Shown one piece after another: positions 35,724 through 46,872 of a stretch of DNA of 64,000 nucleotides. Origin of the DNA: Chelonoidis abingdonii (lineage: Eukaryota > Chordata > Testudines > Testudinidae); contig NC_133774.1 of the NCBI RefSeq assembly GCF_003597395.2, forward strand, positions 33,851,568 to 33,915,567. The letters run 5' to 3'. How positions within the stretch are numbered: the stretch's first letter is position 1; the number at the start of each line of letters is the position of its first letter. The translations under genes and the position numbers were made by a program. The notes below the pieces were generated by a model, which did not search any database, was not told the DNA's origin, and worked only from the letters and a program-made list of their open reading frames with translations.

Positions 35724-37125
35724 TTAAAACATTACTTTTCTTGCTTTAAGTTTTGAAAATCCAGTCACTAGTTCTTTTAGATCCAGTTTTCCAGCTATTT
35801 CATGCTCTATTGACAATGTGGTAAGTCCAACAAGTCTCTCTTGCACCATTTGTTGAACACAGATATGTTTTTATCAATTCTAACTTTGAGAAGCTATGTT
35901 CCCCACTAGCTACGGAAACTGGCAAACTTAAAAGAATGCGTGGAGCTATAAAAATGTTTGGAAAACTGTCTGAGAGTTTACAAGAGGAAATATTAATGGG
36001 GAAGAAATTCATCGAAACTGGTTACAATATTCAGTGTTGAAGGACTTGTGTTTTGCTTTTGCTGCAAGTTGTTTAGAAATCAAGCAATTGGTACATCACT
36101 TACTGAAAATGGTTCAAAGGACTGGAAAAACATATCCTCAATTCTTTCACGTGAAGAGAGAAGTATAGAACATTTGGAATGTTTTCAAAATTGGAAAGAA
36201 CTTGAATTATGATTGAAAAAAGGAAAAACTATCAAAGAAGAAAATTTACGTGTGATCAAGGAAAAAGAAGAATATTGGTAACAAATATTAGAGCGTCTGA
36301 TTACTTTAGTGAGAGTTCTCGGTGGGCAAAATTTAGCATTCCACGGCCGTGGTAGAAATGAAAAATTATACACTTCGAGTAACGGAAACTTTTAAAAATG
36401 TGTTGAATACTTAGCTTTGTTTGATCCAGTCATGAAGGAGCATCTATGTAAAATAACTGATTATGAAACACAGGTTCATTACTTAGGAAAAAATATGCAG
36501 AATGAACTGATTCAAATCCTAGCAAATGCCATTAAAAAGAAAATTGTAATGCTGAGCAGAGAATTTTCTTTTATTTCCATCCTTAGGGAAGGGAAATCTA
36601 TGAACCTGTTTGGGTCCATGTTCCATGAGAATTTGTTGCACACTGTCATCACATCTGGGCTATGAAGCTGGGTCCCCATACTGTACCTTGTTTGTAACTT
36701 CTTCATCCTTTCTTCCTTCTACTTTATTTACTTCAATTTCTGCATGTCTCTCTGAAGGTGAATAATTTTTCTCCACTTCTATATCAGTCTGATGCTGTGA
36801 ACTGCCTTCATCTAGAAGTAAGTTTCCATTATCCTGAGTTTCCAAACTGCTTTTTTGTGGATGTGAGTTACTCTCATCTCAAAATAATATACCTTCATCT
36901 TGATGTTCCAAACTGCTTCCATGTAAACGTGAGCTAACGTCCTCCTCTTCAAGTAAAATTCCTTCATCTGGATGCTGTGAATTGCTTCCATCTTTATTTG
37001 GATTAAAGAGAAGATATTTCAGGAAGGATCCCCACTGTTTTGCTTGGTCCTTTTACTTCTCAGTCTTTCGTTTATGATACTTAGCTCCTGAGGGTTTTCT
37101 TTTTCCTCTTTCTGCCACGGGGCAT
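35724..37125 (-). pseudogene. hAT transposase (ZMYM1-like) pseudogene
   Basis: The start is ATG at 37125, which begins a basic run (MPRGRKRKKK). After a frameshift there is an acidic region with repeated QHPDEGILL/HQDEGILF/TQDNGNLLLD segments. From about 36660 to 36553 the frame gives VQQILMEHGPKQ and FPFPKDGNKRKFSAQHYNF, the segment that precedes the TTF/zinc-finger-like domain in ZMYM1-type hAT proteins. The C-terminal hATC dimerisation domain follows at 35990-35800 (LLSLPVSVASGEHSFSKLEL) and ends with LDLKELVTGFSK and a stop at 35724-35726. Between them the piece 35993-36535 is on the opposite strand. The DDE catalytic core and the residues around it are absent. Stops at 37084 and 36660, and frameshifts, confirm it is dead. 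Confidence 0.8.
35993..36535 (+). pseudogene. Inverted middle segment of the hAT transposase
   Basis: On the plus strand this piece reads NGEEIHRNWLQYSVLKD, then CFCCKLFRNQ, DWKNISSILSREE, NLAFHGRGRNEKLYTSSNGN, LFDPVMKEHLCKI and YLGKNMQNELIQILANA. These are consecutive segments of the N-terminal half of ZMYM1-type hAT transposases (the CxxC of the TTF-type finger is the CFCC). The parts before and after it in the protein are on the minus strand on either side. The left edge has TTAATGG (35993-35999) and the right edge CCATTAA (36529-36535), a 7-bp inverted pair that could have served as the recombination or template-switch point. The same reading crosses both junctions in frame. Confidence 0.75.
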
Positions 37126-38131
37126 TTCAATATTGTTATATACTATGCTCCTGACTGCAAGCATTATAGCATTAAGGATCACTGACATACCCACCACATG
37201 GGTGGCGATTTAAACCACATTGCAGCCATCCCAACACGTCTTTTCACTGCTTAAAGGTTCAGTGATTAGTAACATATATGCACGTACCTATTAAAACAGT
37301 TAGTTACAGAGTTTACACAGAAACAAAATGATCTTTTTCGATGTTATAACCGGATACTGGTTGCTTGGAAAGTCATCCGCTTCCTCACAGTTACTTGTTT
37401 GGAATGTGACGTCATCAGTTTCATAGTCTATTAAGCATTAATTCTGTTACTTTTCTTTTATGGACCTTATTTATTACATGTGAACCCGTGATAACAAAGA
37501 AAAGTTCATAATTATACAGCCCTATAATAACGTTAAGGTTTAATAACACTTAAAGATATTCACATTTTGGATTTATAATGCTGAAAGACTTTATTCTTTA
37601 TTCCTTGTCACCAAGAAACACAGTTTTCCATAGTATTTGCTCAATTCTTAACCATCTACCTGTGACGTGTGTTAAAATGACCATTTGACATGTATCAACT
37701 TGCGATATCTTTGCTCTGCATAAATTTCCAGCTATGTGACCTTGATGTATATTCGAGTTAGGTGTCACTAGCATTGAAGCCCTTGCCACTGGTGGATATG
37801 TTTCACTGTGGCTGAGTTATTGCTTATCAAAATTTACATCACAAACTGAAAAAAAAATTGGCTAAAATATTATTTAGTTTTGGAGTAAATAAAAGATTTG
37901 ACATATTAATAAATTCTCAGAAATGTAGAGAAATAAATTAATTCATATTCCCTCTGTACGCACACAGGAATTGAAATAAGTTATTTGTATTAAATTGAAA
38001 ATATTTTATTTGTATTTTTTTCATCTTTTTCATTTTTTCTTAATTTGATTTTTTTCCTCCAATTTGGTGCCCCATTTAACTTGGCACCCTAGGCGACTGC
38101 CTAGTTTGCCTATATGGATGGGCCACCCCTG

Positions 38132-38139
38132 AATGTGAC
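38132..38139. repeat. hAT target-site duplication, right copy
   Basis: AATGTGAC, partner of AGTGTGAC at 35227-35234. Confidence 0.7.
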
Positions 38140-38287
38140 AGATTTTGAGAATAATGTTGTTGCTGATGTTGATTGAACTACAGGTTCAATAAAGGTTTAA
38201 TGCTAACATCAGCTTTACCCCAACCTGCTGTTGTGTTTTTCTTTTTTAACTTGGTTCATTGTTGCTCCTTTATTGAGCATGGTTTTA

Positions 38288-38665
38288 GACAGAACTGGTC
38301 AAAATTTTTGCATTAAAAAATTTCCTGTTGGAAAAAGGTAGTTTCATTGACAACAACAGTTGATTTTCAGATCAGGACAATCAAAAAAAAACAAGTGTTT
38401 TGAGTCAACATTTGAAACAAAACTTTTTTGATTTGTTTTGAAAGGTCAATTTGAAACAAAAATATCATTTCAAAATATCGAATTGTATTGTTTCCGTTGA
38501 AAGTGTTGATTTTTTCCATGAGGACATCTCTGAATCAAAACCTTTTGGGATGTTTGTTCTGCCAAATGTTTCGATGTATTGAATTTTTGTTCTGATCTGA
38601 AATGGAAACACAATATTTAAATGTCATAATTTCCTGTGGGACAAAAATTCTAGTTGCGAACTTCA
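38288..38665. mobile_element. AT-rich fold-back MITE
   Basis: The left end has AACTGGTCAAAATTTTTGCA and AAATTTCCTGTTGG. The right end is the complement of AACTAGAATTTTTGTCCCAC and AGGAAATT. Inside, TTTGAAACAAAA occurs twice and TTTTGAAAGG/TTTCAAAA words can pair. It is non-coding; terminal bases and duplication are unresolved. Confidence 0.5.
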
Positions 38666-39714
38666 TTCAGGAGGATTCAGTGAGTAACTTAGACCTTCAC
38701 TTTCAAACACTAATCCACTTGGTTAACTGTAGTCATGTTAGCAGTCCAAATAAAGTTGAAAGTTAAGCATTTGTGCAATAATTTACAGGGGACTAAGTAC
38801 TGAATTCAAGATACTGCCTCTTAGCACTCAGACTGAAAGAAACCCAGAAATTCTTCACATTAAATGTACATCAAAAACGGAACATTAAAAAATTAAAGTA
38901 TTTTATGGCCGCACTGATGTGTCATTTACACATTAAAATTACCACCTGTGTAAGTTGATGACTCTTGGGGCACTAAACCTGGATATTGACACCCTTGAAA
39001 GAGCTGCAGGATGATTACAAAAGAGCATCCTAGCACAAAGGAAAACAAAACAAAACAAAACAAAACTTTTCTAGGTTTTATGAAGTGTGGTTTGTGATTT
39101 GTTCTACTGGAGTCTGTGAATTGATAATGATTAACTGAGTTGAAATTATTCCCCCTTTTGGTGTGGGAGTGTAGATTCCCTAGGCTGTGAACTGCAGCTT
39201 TCTTTTCTGCTTGTGCATGATCTGTTTTATTTAACAAATGGCTATGATGCATAGCAGATTTCAATGTCCTGTCTCATAGCATCCTGTAGAAAAACAGAGT
39301 TTTTTAAAAAAAATATTTGTAATCTGTAAATACTTTTAGGGTTGTGAGTGGTCTCTCTTTCCTATCAAGGCTGCTGAGAAAGAGAATGGAACCAGCTCAC
39401 CATCCACAGTCAGATATGTAACCTTCCTGCCCTAGGATTTCCTGATGTGTCAGACACCAGGGCTTGCACAAATTTGCTATGAAGGCTGGGTCTTTAAGCA
39501 CAGCCCAAAGCAAGGAATGTGTTCCTCGGAGTCACCGTTGTGAGGCACAACTCTTCCGGAGTTTCCTGGCTTGCATGAGTGAGAAGTAATATGCTACAGC
39601 TCGTCACATACTTCAAGCATACCTCCTTCCCTCGTATGTATCTGAAATGAGGTGTATGGTCATGGCTCAGAACCTTTATCTATACAAGATACTTTTGTGG
39701 CCTGCTATTACCTT
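38666..39714. other. Unassigned non-coding DNA
   Basis: No exon or named repeat. An AAAAC tandem (AAAACAAAACAAAACAAAAC) lies at 39043-39066. Confidence 0.4.
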
Positions 39715-39930
39715 AGTATCTGACCACCTCTTAATCTTTATCTTTATACCTCTGTGAGGTAGGGAAGCCCTATTATCCCCATTTTACAGATGGGGAACTG
39801 AAGCACCAAGAAACTAAGTGACTTTCCTCAGGTCACACAGGGAGTCTGTGGGAAGGAAGAGGAGAGAAGTAAAAGGTCTCCCACAAATCCCAGGCTACCA
39901 CTCTAACCACTGAACTATCTTTCCTGTCTT
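39715..39930 (-). mobile_element. MIR/CORE-type SINE, reverse strand
   Basis: It contains the antisense of the MIR core: 'CCATTTTACAGATGGGGAAC', 'AAGTGACTTTCCTCAGGTCA', CACACAGGGAGTCTGTGG, then CCCAGGCTACCACTCTAACCA at the tRNA-derived end. This order is shared with mammalian MIR and its sauropsid relatives. The ends are approximate. Confidence 0.65.
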
Positions 39931-42900
39931 CATGTCCCTCCTCATCCACTTGCTTATGGTGGTGAGCATCAGATATACACCCCCCACCCCAAATGCTCCG
40001 AACTGTGATCCAAGCAAGTCTAACGTTGATGCACAGGGTAGATGATGGTGCCATGATCCCCTTTATTCCATTCTGTGGCTGACTTAAAGCGAGACCAGGG
40101 TCTAGCCCTATAAATGCAGTTGACCAAATTCAGTCTATGGGAAACAAATACAGCAACCGGAATGTACCTTTACCTGTATTTGAGGAATATTGTCTCCTTG
40201 CTTGTATGTAGCAAATTGTTAATAAAACAACATTTGTACCCAGTAGCCCTAAATAGAAAACTAAATCAATTTACATATTGTCTTTGTCTTTACTCTGGGT
40301 TAAGATCATGTATGATTTTTATTAAGAGCCACATGTGACATGGCAGGTGCACCTGCCCTGAATTTTATTTCACTAGGAAACAATTTTGAACATAAAGACA
40401 CACAATTATTTCTGGTCACTTTGTGCTAAGTACAGTATATTTGGCTTCCTAGCTATCAGTATGGGCTTGTGTTGCAGGTAATGCCATAAAAAAACATGCT
40501 CTGGGTGCTCAACTTTATAGAGCCCTGGCTCAAGGTATATATTTGTTTTGTATTGAGGATGTAAAGAGACTTTGGGGTTTATTGCTTCAAGTTGCAAATG
40601 GGGTGTGAAATGAAACATTGCTTCTCAGTACAGGAGAATACTGACAATGCAATCGTTGCTGAGCTGAACTGTATAGTTTGCTGTAATAGTTAGCTTAGAC
40701 ACATCCAACTCAGTCACACATAAGCCTCCTAATATCATTCCAAGCCCACCCAAATACTTGTTTTTAAAATATTTTTAATTAGAAGATCACCTTCCTGTGA
40801 ACATTGCTTTTTTTTCTTGTTTTACTAACAAGTATCTGAAATAGAGTCATTGCCGGCATTGCTAGGGAGACAGAGCACTCACGGCACAAACAATGGCTTA
40901 TAAGGAAGAGAAGAGTTTAGAAAGGCTCTTTGTGCTATTGCAATGCTGATTCAGACTGAAAATGTAAATTTCGTGATTCCCCGTAATGGTGGTGGTGATG
41001 AGCAAAAGAGTGGTTAATGGTTCTCGGAAGCCCCTGAGCATTTTCAGACTTGTTACGCCCATTTCTAGTTAAGTTACTATAAAGGTAGTTTCTTAAAAAA
41101 ACCTTGCAAAACATTAGCATTGTGGTCAAGATTTCCAGTTCCCATGCCCTCTGATGAAATCACCAGTTGAAAAGACAATTGAAAATGAGGCAGCTCAACA
41201 TAGCAATGCATTTTTAAGGTTGGGTATAGCTGGAAGATGGGTGTGTTACTTGTCTTGAAAGTTTAGAGAGTTGTAGGATGTCACAGGGGTTTCCTGGCTC
41301 TTTATAAAGCAGGGAAGGATGTAGGTGGGAGGAGTCTAGTCTTAAAAATAGGATCATTTTAGATTAGATGAGCTTGTTCCTTGTGACATATGAGGCAATC
41401 TAATGCCACGTTTCTTACTCCATTGTAGTCTGTTTCCATGACAGTGACATCTTTCTCAATGGTTTTCTTATAAAATAACCTTAAAATAGGTGAATGTTTG
41501 AAACCAGGGGATCTTAGCAGGAGAAACTATTTTGGCCATTGTTGGAGGGGGTTGGAAAAACAAGGGGCCTGCTGATAGTGGTGTTTGGACAAAGGACATA
41601 TTTATGGGTGGGGAGGGTCTGGGATAGAACAGCAGGATGCAATAGGCTGATTTAAATCAGATTTCATTCCTGTTTCTAAACTTTAACAGGGAAAGATACC
41701 CTGAACTGCTTGTATTTGGTATTTTACCCTTCCATGAAATTCAGCTTCTTCCTTAGCACTTCTTCTTGCTCTCTCCATTCCCCTTCCCGTTCAATTCTGA
41801 ATCCATCTTCCAAAAGCATTTCTCAGTGGCAGCTTCCACTACTTCTCGTCCTGATCATGCCCATTTATTTTAAAAGGTGAATCCTAAGCTTGTGTTCATC
41901 CTAATTTCCCCTACACATACCTCTGATCACTGCTAACATCTGCTACTGTATGCCTGATGTGACTAAACTGCAGATACCAAGAATGTTGAGATTAATTTTC
42001 TATAGCATGGCCACAGCTGCCCCTCTTTGACCTTTTCTCTTAATTTGTGGCAATGCTGAGTGCAGAGGCTGACTCAGGAGGTAAGAAATGAATGACTGTC
42101 CTCACCCCACTCAGAGGAAAGAGATGGATGCATAATATGATGAGACACTGCTGCTGCTACAGCTGTCATATCTGTCCCAGTTCTTGCTCTTTCCTATTTA
42201 CAGAGGAATCTGGTGCTTTACTAGTAGCAATATTTTTATTTTCTCCTCCCCATTTAAAATGGCTTATCCTTTCATTTTCTAGGATATTTGTCTTCAATCT
42301 TTTAGACCCCCCAAGTTTTTTGAGATTCTGGGTGTGATGACCAGGGGAAATAGGTCCAGGCAACCACACAATGGGCAAGGGGGAGGAATGCACTCATTCA
42401 CTGAGGAGATGGTCTCCTGAGGAAGACAGCCCTCAGCTTGACCTCCATCTGAAGCAGCTATATTTCCCCAAGGAGGACACCAGTAACCTCACTCCAGTGA
42501 AACAAAACACCAGTTCACTCTTATTCTCTGATAATTCAAAGCAGGCACAAACCTGGGTTGTGCATCAAACTGGCTCAGAGCAGCTGAAGTATACCTAGCT
42601 AAACATCTCTTTATGTAAGACATCCAAGGCAGAATCTGCTTAGGGAGGCTACCAATGTCCCAAGCCCTTCCAGAGATGTAGCAATGTCTTCAGGAAGGCT
42701 GCTCATAGTCTGGTTAAAAATAAATCCAAAACTTCAGGAAGAAGTTAAGTCTTGTAACCTAGGCCTTTTTGACCCCCTTTGGAGCAATGACATATTTATG
42801 AAGGAGCTACTCTATGGTACCTCCTTTCAAGCCAATTCATTCAGCAGTCTTTCAGGGATCTGGTGACACTACATTTTTGCAGTCAATTTCTTCCTGTGGT

Positions 42901-43765
42901 GAGTATAACAACACTGAAAAGATGTGGTCACTATAGCCCTCAGCATTAGACAATTTTATAGTCACAGGCTCTGAGACTGGACAAAGAAGGGACAATCTGA
43001 AGCTGCGTTTTTAACCACAACTGAGTCAAGCAAAGAAAGGCCATCACAGCGGTTGGTAGCCTCACAACACAGCTAGATGATCCTCTCATTTCAGACTCTA
43101 GCCTGGACACCATTTTCAAAAGCAAATTTCCCAGGCCCTGTGTATGGTACAACCTGGAGTTAAGTCTTTACTATCATCAAAGGCTGATTCATAAGCCACT
43201 AACAAAGAAAATTCAATGACTTAACAAATGGAAATGGAAAGTTCAAAAGGCGCTGCCTAATGTTCTAATAAAGGATAAATCTCTAATGCATCAAAAGATA
43301 CAGAGCTTGCAAAAATCAAAGTGACTGTAAGTAATTGACTTTTAGTGGGAATGGAGAACAATTATTCTGATTCTAACCTTGAACTAAACATGAATACATT
43401 TTGAATTTTTAAAACAATGTAGCTGTCCTTTTAAATCTTAATTATATTTTATGTTTTAATCAGGTATCCACAAATTCAGGGACCAAGCTTCTAGGATCAA
43501 GCCTGCAGAACTCAGATTGTTCTTTTTAGGAATCTAAGGGGGAAGGAGAGTTCTATATTTAATGTTTGGGGAAGAATTCTCCTCTCAGGGCCACTGAATC
43601 CACATAATTCCTGATCTAGCCAGATTAATAGAGTCTTGGCATAGAAGATTGATTTAATTAAAATCATACATTTTCTAATTTCATTGTTAAGGCAAAAAGA
43701 GCCCTTTTAAACAGGTCTTGATTTTAATGTTTCAAACCCACAATCTGAAACCAGTATGGCACTGT
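39931..43765. other. Unassigned non-coding DNA
   Basis: No exon or transposon coding remnant is visible across this 3.8-kb stretch. Frames up to 81 residues (42092) have no domain. The words 'GATGACCAGGGGAAATAGGT' at 42337 have no partner that I can find. Confidence 0.4.
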
Positions 43766-44061
43766 GGGCTGGTCTACACTACGGGGTAAAATCGATTTTA
43801 GATACGCAATTTCAGCTACGTGAATAACGTAGCTGAAGTTGAATATCTAAAATCGATTTACTCACCCGTCCTCACCGTGCGGGATCGATGTCCGCAGCTC
43901 ACCATGTTGATTCCGGAACTCCGTTGGGGTTGGTGGAGTTCCAGAATCGATATAAGCGCTCTCAGGGATCGATATATCCCATCTAGATTAGATGCGATAT
44001 ATCGATCCCCGAGCAATTGATTTTAACGTGCCGATTCGGCGTGTAGTCTAGACGTGGCCTG
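43766..44061. mobile_element. MITE with three nested hairpins
   Basis: The ends are GGGCTGGTCTACACTACG and the complement of CAGGCCACGTCTAGACTACAC. Three internal inverted pairs are visible: 43788-43821 with 43827-43860 (34-bp arms, about 30 matches, TCAGCTACGT at the apex); GGAACTCC with GGAGTTCC around 43914-43943; and GGGATCGATATATC with GATATATCGATCCC around 43964-44010. It is rich in TCGAT words and non-coding. No clean target duplication was found. The family resembles those at 23408 and 60613. Confidence 0.75.
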
Positions 44062-44317
44062 AAGAGTCTACTGAACTCATCAGAAGATTTGTCTCAAGAT
44101 TTCATTATTCTAGATTGTGTGAAAATGCTACGATTTTGTTTTCCTCTTTTTCTCCCATTATTCTTACTGCATTATTTTGTCTCCATGGGAGTGCAAAATG
44201 TTCCACTCTACCCCTTGCATCTCTGAAGAGAGGCCAACCACAATCACAAACCTTGTGAGGACAGGGAGGAAGTAGTGCTATTTACTACCTCTCAACTTTC
44301 TGCCATGGAAGGCAGCA
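44062..44317. other. Unassigned spacer
   Basis: Nothing recognised between the MITE and the CR1 tail. Confidence 0.4.
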
Positions 44318-44655
44318 CATACTTGATAGATGCTTTCAACTACCTGAAAGGGGGTTCCAAAGAGGATGGATCGAGACTGTTCTCAGTGGTACCAGATGAC
44401 CCATGCAGTAATGGTCTCAAGTTTAGGTTTAGGTTGGATATTGGGAAAAAACTTTTTCACTAGGAGGATGGTGAAGCACTTGAATGAGTTACCTAGGGAG
44501 GTGGTGGAATCTCCTTCCTAGAGGTTTTTAAGGTCAGGCTTGATGAAGCCCTGGCTGGGATGATTTAGTTGGGGATTGGTCCTGCTTTGAGCAGAGGGTT
44601 GGACTAGATACCTCCTGAGGTCCCTTCCAACCCTGATATTCTATGATTCTATGAA
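44318..44655 (+). mobile_element. CR1 LINE 3' fragment
   Basis: It reads 'GATGCTTTCAACTACCTGAA', SNGLKFRFRLDIGKKLF, then GAGGTGGTGGAATCTCCTTC, and ends AGGTCCCTTCCAACCCTGAT followed by TTCTATGATTCTATGA. The 3' UTR with two ATTCTATG units is the classic CR1 end. Confidence 0.95.
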
Positions 44656-44838
44656 TCCCACTACACAACACTAATTCAAAAATTATTACAGCAGAACTAC
44701 AAAAGTCTTTTCCATAGTTGGTGTACTTAATTCTCACTGTTCAAGGCATCAAAATTTACATCTTGGCTGCTGAAGTAAGTATGCAACCTACTAAAAATAA
44801 AGACTTTATGTATGCCTATCTATCATCCATAAACAGTT
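44656..44838. other. Spacer between CR1 tail and Gypsy remnant
   Basis: No feature recognised; it may include decayed integrase sequence. Confidence 0.3.
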
Positions 44839-45371
44839 GCGTTGGTTGAACAATTCAACCAGATCTTGAAAGGAATGTCTAAAAAGTTTGTTGCTGAGGC
44901 CCTCATCACTGGGATCAGCAGATCCCTTCCCTGTTATTTTTTGTTTGAGATTTCCCCAATCATCCACTGGATTCTCCCCATTTGAACTCTTATATTGGAG
45001 ACAACCCCAGGGGGGATTCTTGACCTACTCTAAGACAGAACAGGTTCCCAGGATGGCAAATGTTATCCAGTGCATAACTAAAGCTCTGAGAGAGGCTCAA
45101 AATCCTAGGGGCCTTTGCCAAAGAAAACCTCCTCAATATTCAACAGGCCCAGGAGCAAGTCTACAACAAAGGAGAGAATATGCCCATATTGAAGGAGGGT
45201 GATTGGGTACTTCTACTCCCAAGCGCAGTGTCCAAGCTACTCTCTAATTGGCAAGTACCATACAAAGTAGTCTGCCAAGTTAGGCCAGTTAACTATGAAA
45301 TCAGATAGCTGTACAAGAAGACACTAACCCAGGTCTACCATGTTAACCTTCTGAAGCCATGGAAGGAGTGA
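44839..45371 (+). pseudogene. Integrase C-terminal part of the Gypsy element (pseudogene)
   Basis: It starts just after the catalytic core, with VEQFNQILKGMSKKFVAEA. Then come STGFSPFELLYWRQP (the conserved F-x-L-x-Y-G-R region) and, after shifts, NWQVPYKVVCQVRPVNYEIR and VYHVNLLKPWKE, the chromodomain-like GPY/F end of Gypsy integrases. The catalytic D,D,E residues are not included. A frameshift lies near 45010 and stops lie before 45310. Confidence 0.75.
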
Positions 45372-46185
45372 GAGAGCTTTTTTATCCCTCCTTATCTTCC
45401 TGAGCCAGAACTGGAGCCCATCTTACTGGACCCAGATCCTATGCAGATGGGGGAACACCTCTGCCTGGAACAAAGGGCCCAGGTGAAAGGCCTAGTAAAA
45501 GCTTTTCTATGGTGTTTGTCTCCCATCTGGGGCAGACTCATCTGATGCAACACAATATCCAAACAGAACCTAGGCAACTAGTTCTGGAGAATTCACAGCT
45601 ACATACCCCAAAAATGTAAGAGAACATGAGACAAGAAGTCCAGGCAATGTTGGAACAAAGGGTTCTTGAAGAATCCTGCGGCAAATGGCAAAATCTGGTT
45701 GTACTCATTCCAAAGCCAGACAGCCCTATCCTGTTTTGCATAGACTCCAGAAAGGTCAATGCTTACTCCATGTCCCAAGTGGATGAGCTATTACACCAGC
45801 TGGTTGAGGTCTGATATATCACCACATTACAACTAACCAAGGGTTACTGGCAGACCCCACTCATACCGGCATCAGAGGAGAAAACCACCTTTGCCAAGCC
45901 ATTGGCTTCTATCACTTTAGGACTATGCTTTTTGGCCTCCATAGCACCTCAGAAAAGTTCCTATGGTTCATTGATCAAGTTCTTCAACCACATGGCTCAT
46001 ATGAAGCAGCCTTTTTAGGTGATGTGGTCATCTACAGCCAAGACTGGGAGGAATACCTAGCACAAGTCACTGCCATAATTCCGTCCCTATGGGGGGCGGG
46101 GCTAACTGCAAAGCCAGCAAAATGAAAGGTTAGGCAGGAAGAGATCACCTATCTCAGATATACTTTGGGAAAGTGCTAGGTCTGG
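45372..46185 (+). pseudogene. Reverse transcriptase of the Gypsy element (pseudogene)
   Basis: After a proline/glutamate-rich linker the RT reads MRQEVQAMLEQRVLEESCG, VVLIPKPDSPILFCIDSRKV (motif with KPDG-like) and VDELLHQLVE. After shifts come LTKGYWQTPL near 45835, then FGLHSTSEKFLWFIDQVLQP and AAFLGDVVIYSQDWEEYL. The catalytic YLDD box is FLGD here (46012-46023), so the first aspartate is lost. The domain continues to LTAKPAK near 46110. Stops and frameshifts occur between these blocks. Confidence 0.75.
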
Positions 46186-46825
46186 CCCCTTGTGGACAAA
46201 GTCCAGTCATGTAAAACATGCAAACCACAAAGAAAAAAATCCAAAGGTTTTGGGGCTCCAGACTACTACTGTCCATTTATATCAGGGTTTTCAACAGTTC
46301 TAATTAGGGACTGTAGCCCCAAGAAGGTTCACTGGTCTGAGGCCTGCAAAAAGCCCTTTCCAAAGTTGAAAGACCACTTGCGTAAAAAGCCTGTCCTCTC
46401 CAAAATGGTTTATTTTACAAATCAACACCCCAGAAGTGGGACTAAGTACAGTATTGTCCCACTAAACAACTGGAAAGGAACACCTAACACTCTATTTGAG
46501 CCACAAACAGTTCCATTGGATGCAGGAATATTCTGTGATAGAAAAGGAAGGACTTGTCATAAAATGGGCTGTGGCATCTCCCCAGTATTACCTCATGGGA
46601 AATCCATTCAAGCTTGTTTCTGACCATGCCCCCTTAAGGTGGTTAAATGCTGTGAAGGACACAACCCCCTGGCTTTTGCACTAGTATCTATCCCTCTAAC
46701 CATACACCATCCAAATTCATCATAGTGTGGAAAAAGTTCACCAAAATTCAATTTTTTTCTCTAGTGAAGGAGTGAACAATCAACTGGCCCCAGTTCTCCA
46801 GGTGCCACCTTGAAGGGGAGGCAGT
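46186..46825 (+). pseudogene. RNase H and RT-connection of the Gypsy element (pseudogene)
   Basis: The frame from 46192 gives a 143-residue stretch with GFSTVLIRDCSPKKVHWSE and AFxxLKDxL-like FPKLKDHLRKKPVLSK, which lead into RNase H. Another frame (46496-46684) reads YSVIEKEGLVIKWAV, YYLMGNPFKLVSDHAPLRWL and AVKDTTPW, the conserved RNase H core. A final HWYLSL-like region and IHHSVGK-like words near 46720 close the domain. At least two frameshifts separate these blocks. Confidence 0.75.
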
Positions 46826-46872
46826 GTTTTGGGGGATATACAAATGCCACACTGGATGACAAGAGGTTAAGG

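Larger units (their letters stand above)
35235..38131 (-). mobile_element. hAT DNA transposon (ZMYM1-like group), internally deleted and rearranged
   Basis: The element begins CAGGGCAGTCC at 35235 and ends CCACCCCTG at 38131 (inverted start CAGGGGTGG), and it has near-identical 8-bp duplications on both sides. Eight-base duplications and CAGGG ends are hallmarks of hAT elements. A subterminal TAGGC(G/A)AAC word occurs inverted near both ends. The transposase pseudogene lies on the minus strand between 37125 and 35724, leaving about 1.0 kb of non-coding DNA upstream and 0.5 kb downstream. At 2,897 bp it is shorter than an autonomous element of this group would need, because the catalytic middle of the transposase is missing. 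It also carries an inverted segment (35993-36535). Confidence 0.8.
44839..46825 (+). mobile_element. Gypsy-type (Gmr1-like) retrotransposon remnant, INT before RT
   Basis: The domain order along the plus strand is integrase C-terminus (44839-45371), linker, reverse transcriptase (about 45560-46185), then RNase H (46186-46800). In ordinary Ty3/Gypsy elements integrase comes after RNase H. The order here matches the Gmr1-like group described in fish and other deuterostomes. The remnant is 5'-truncated (no gag, protease or catalytic integrase core) and carries many stops and shifts. No LTR pair is recognised around it; the sequence after RNase H runs within 50 bp into a hAT-type MITE. Confidence 0.75.
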
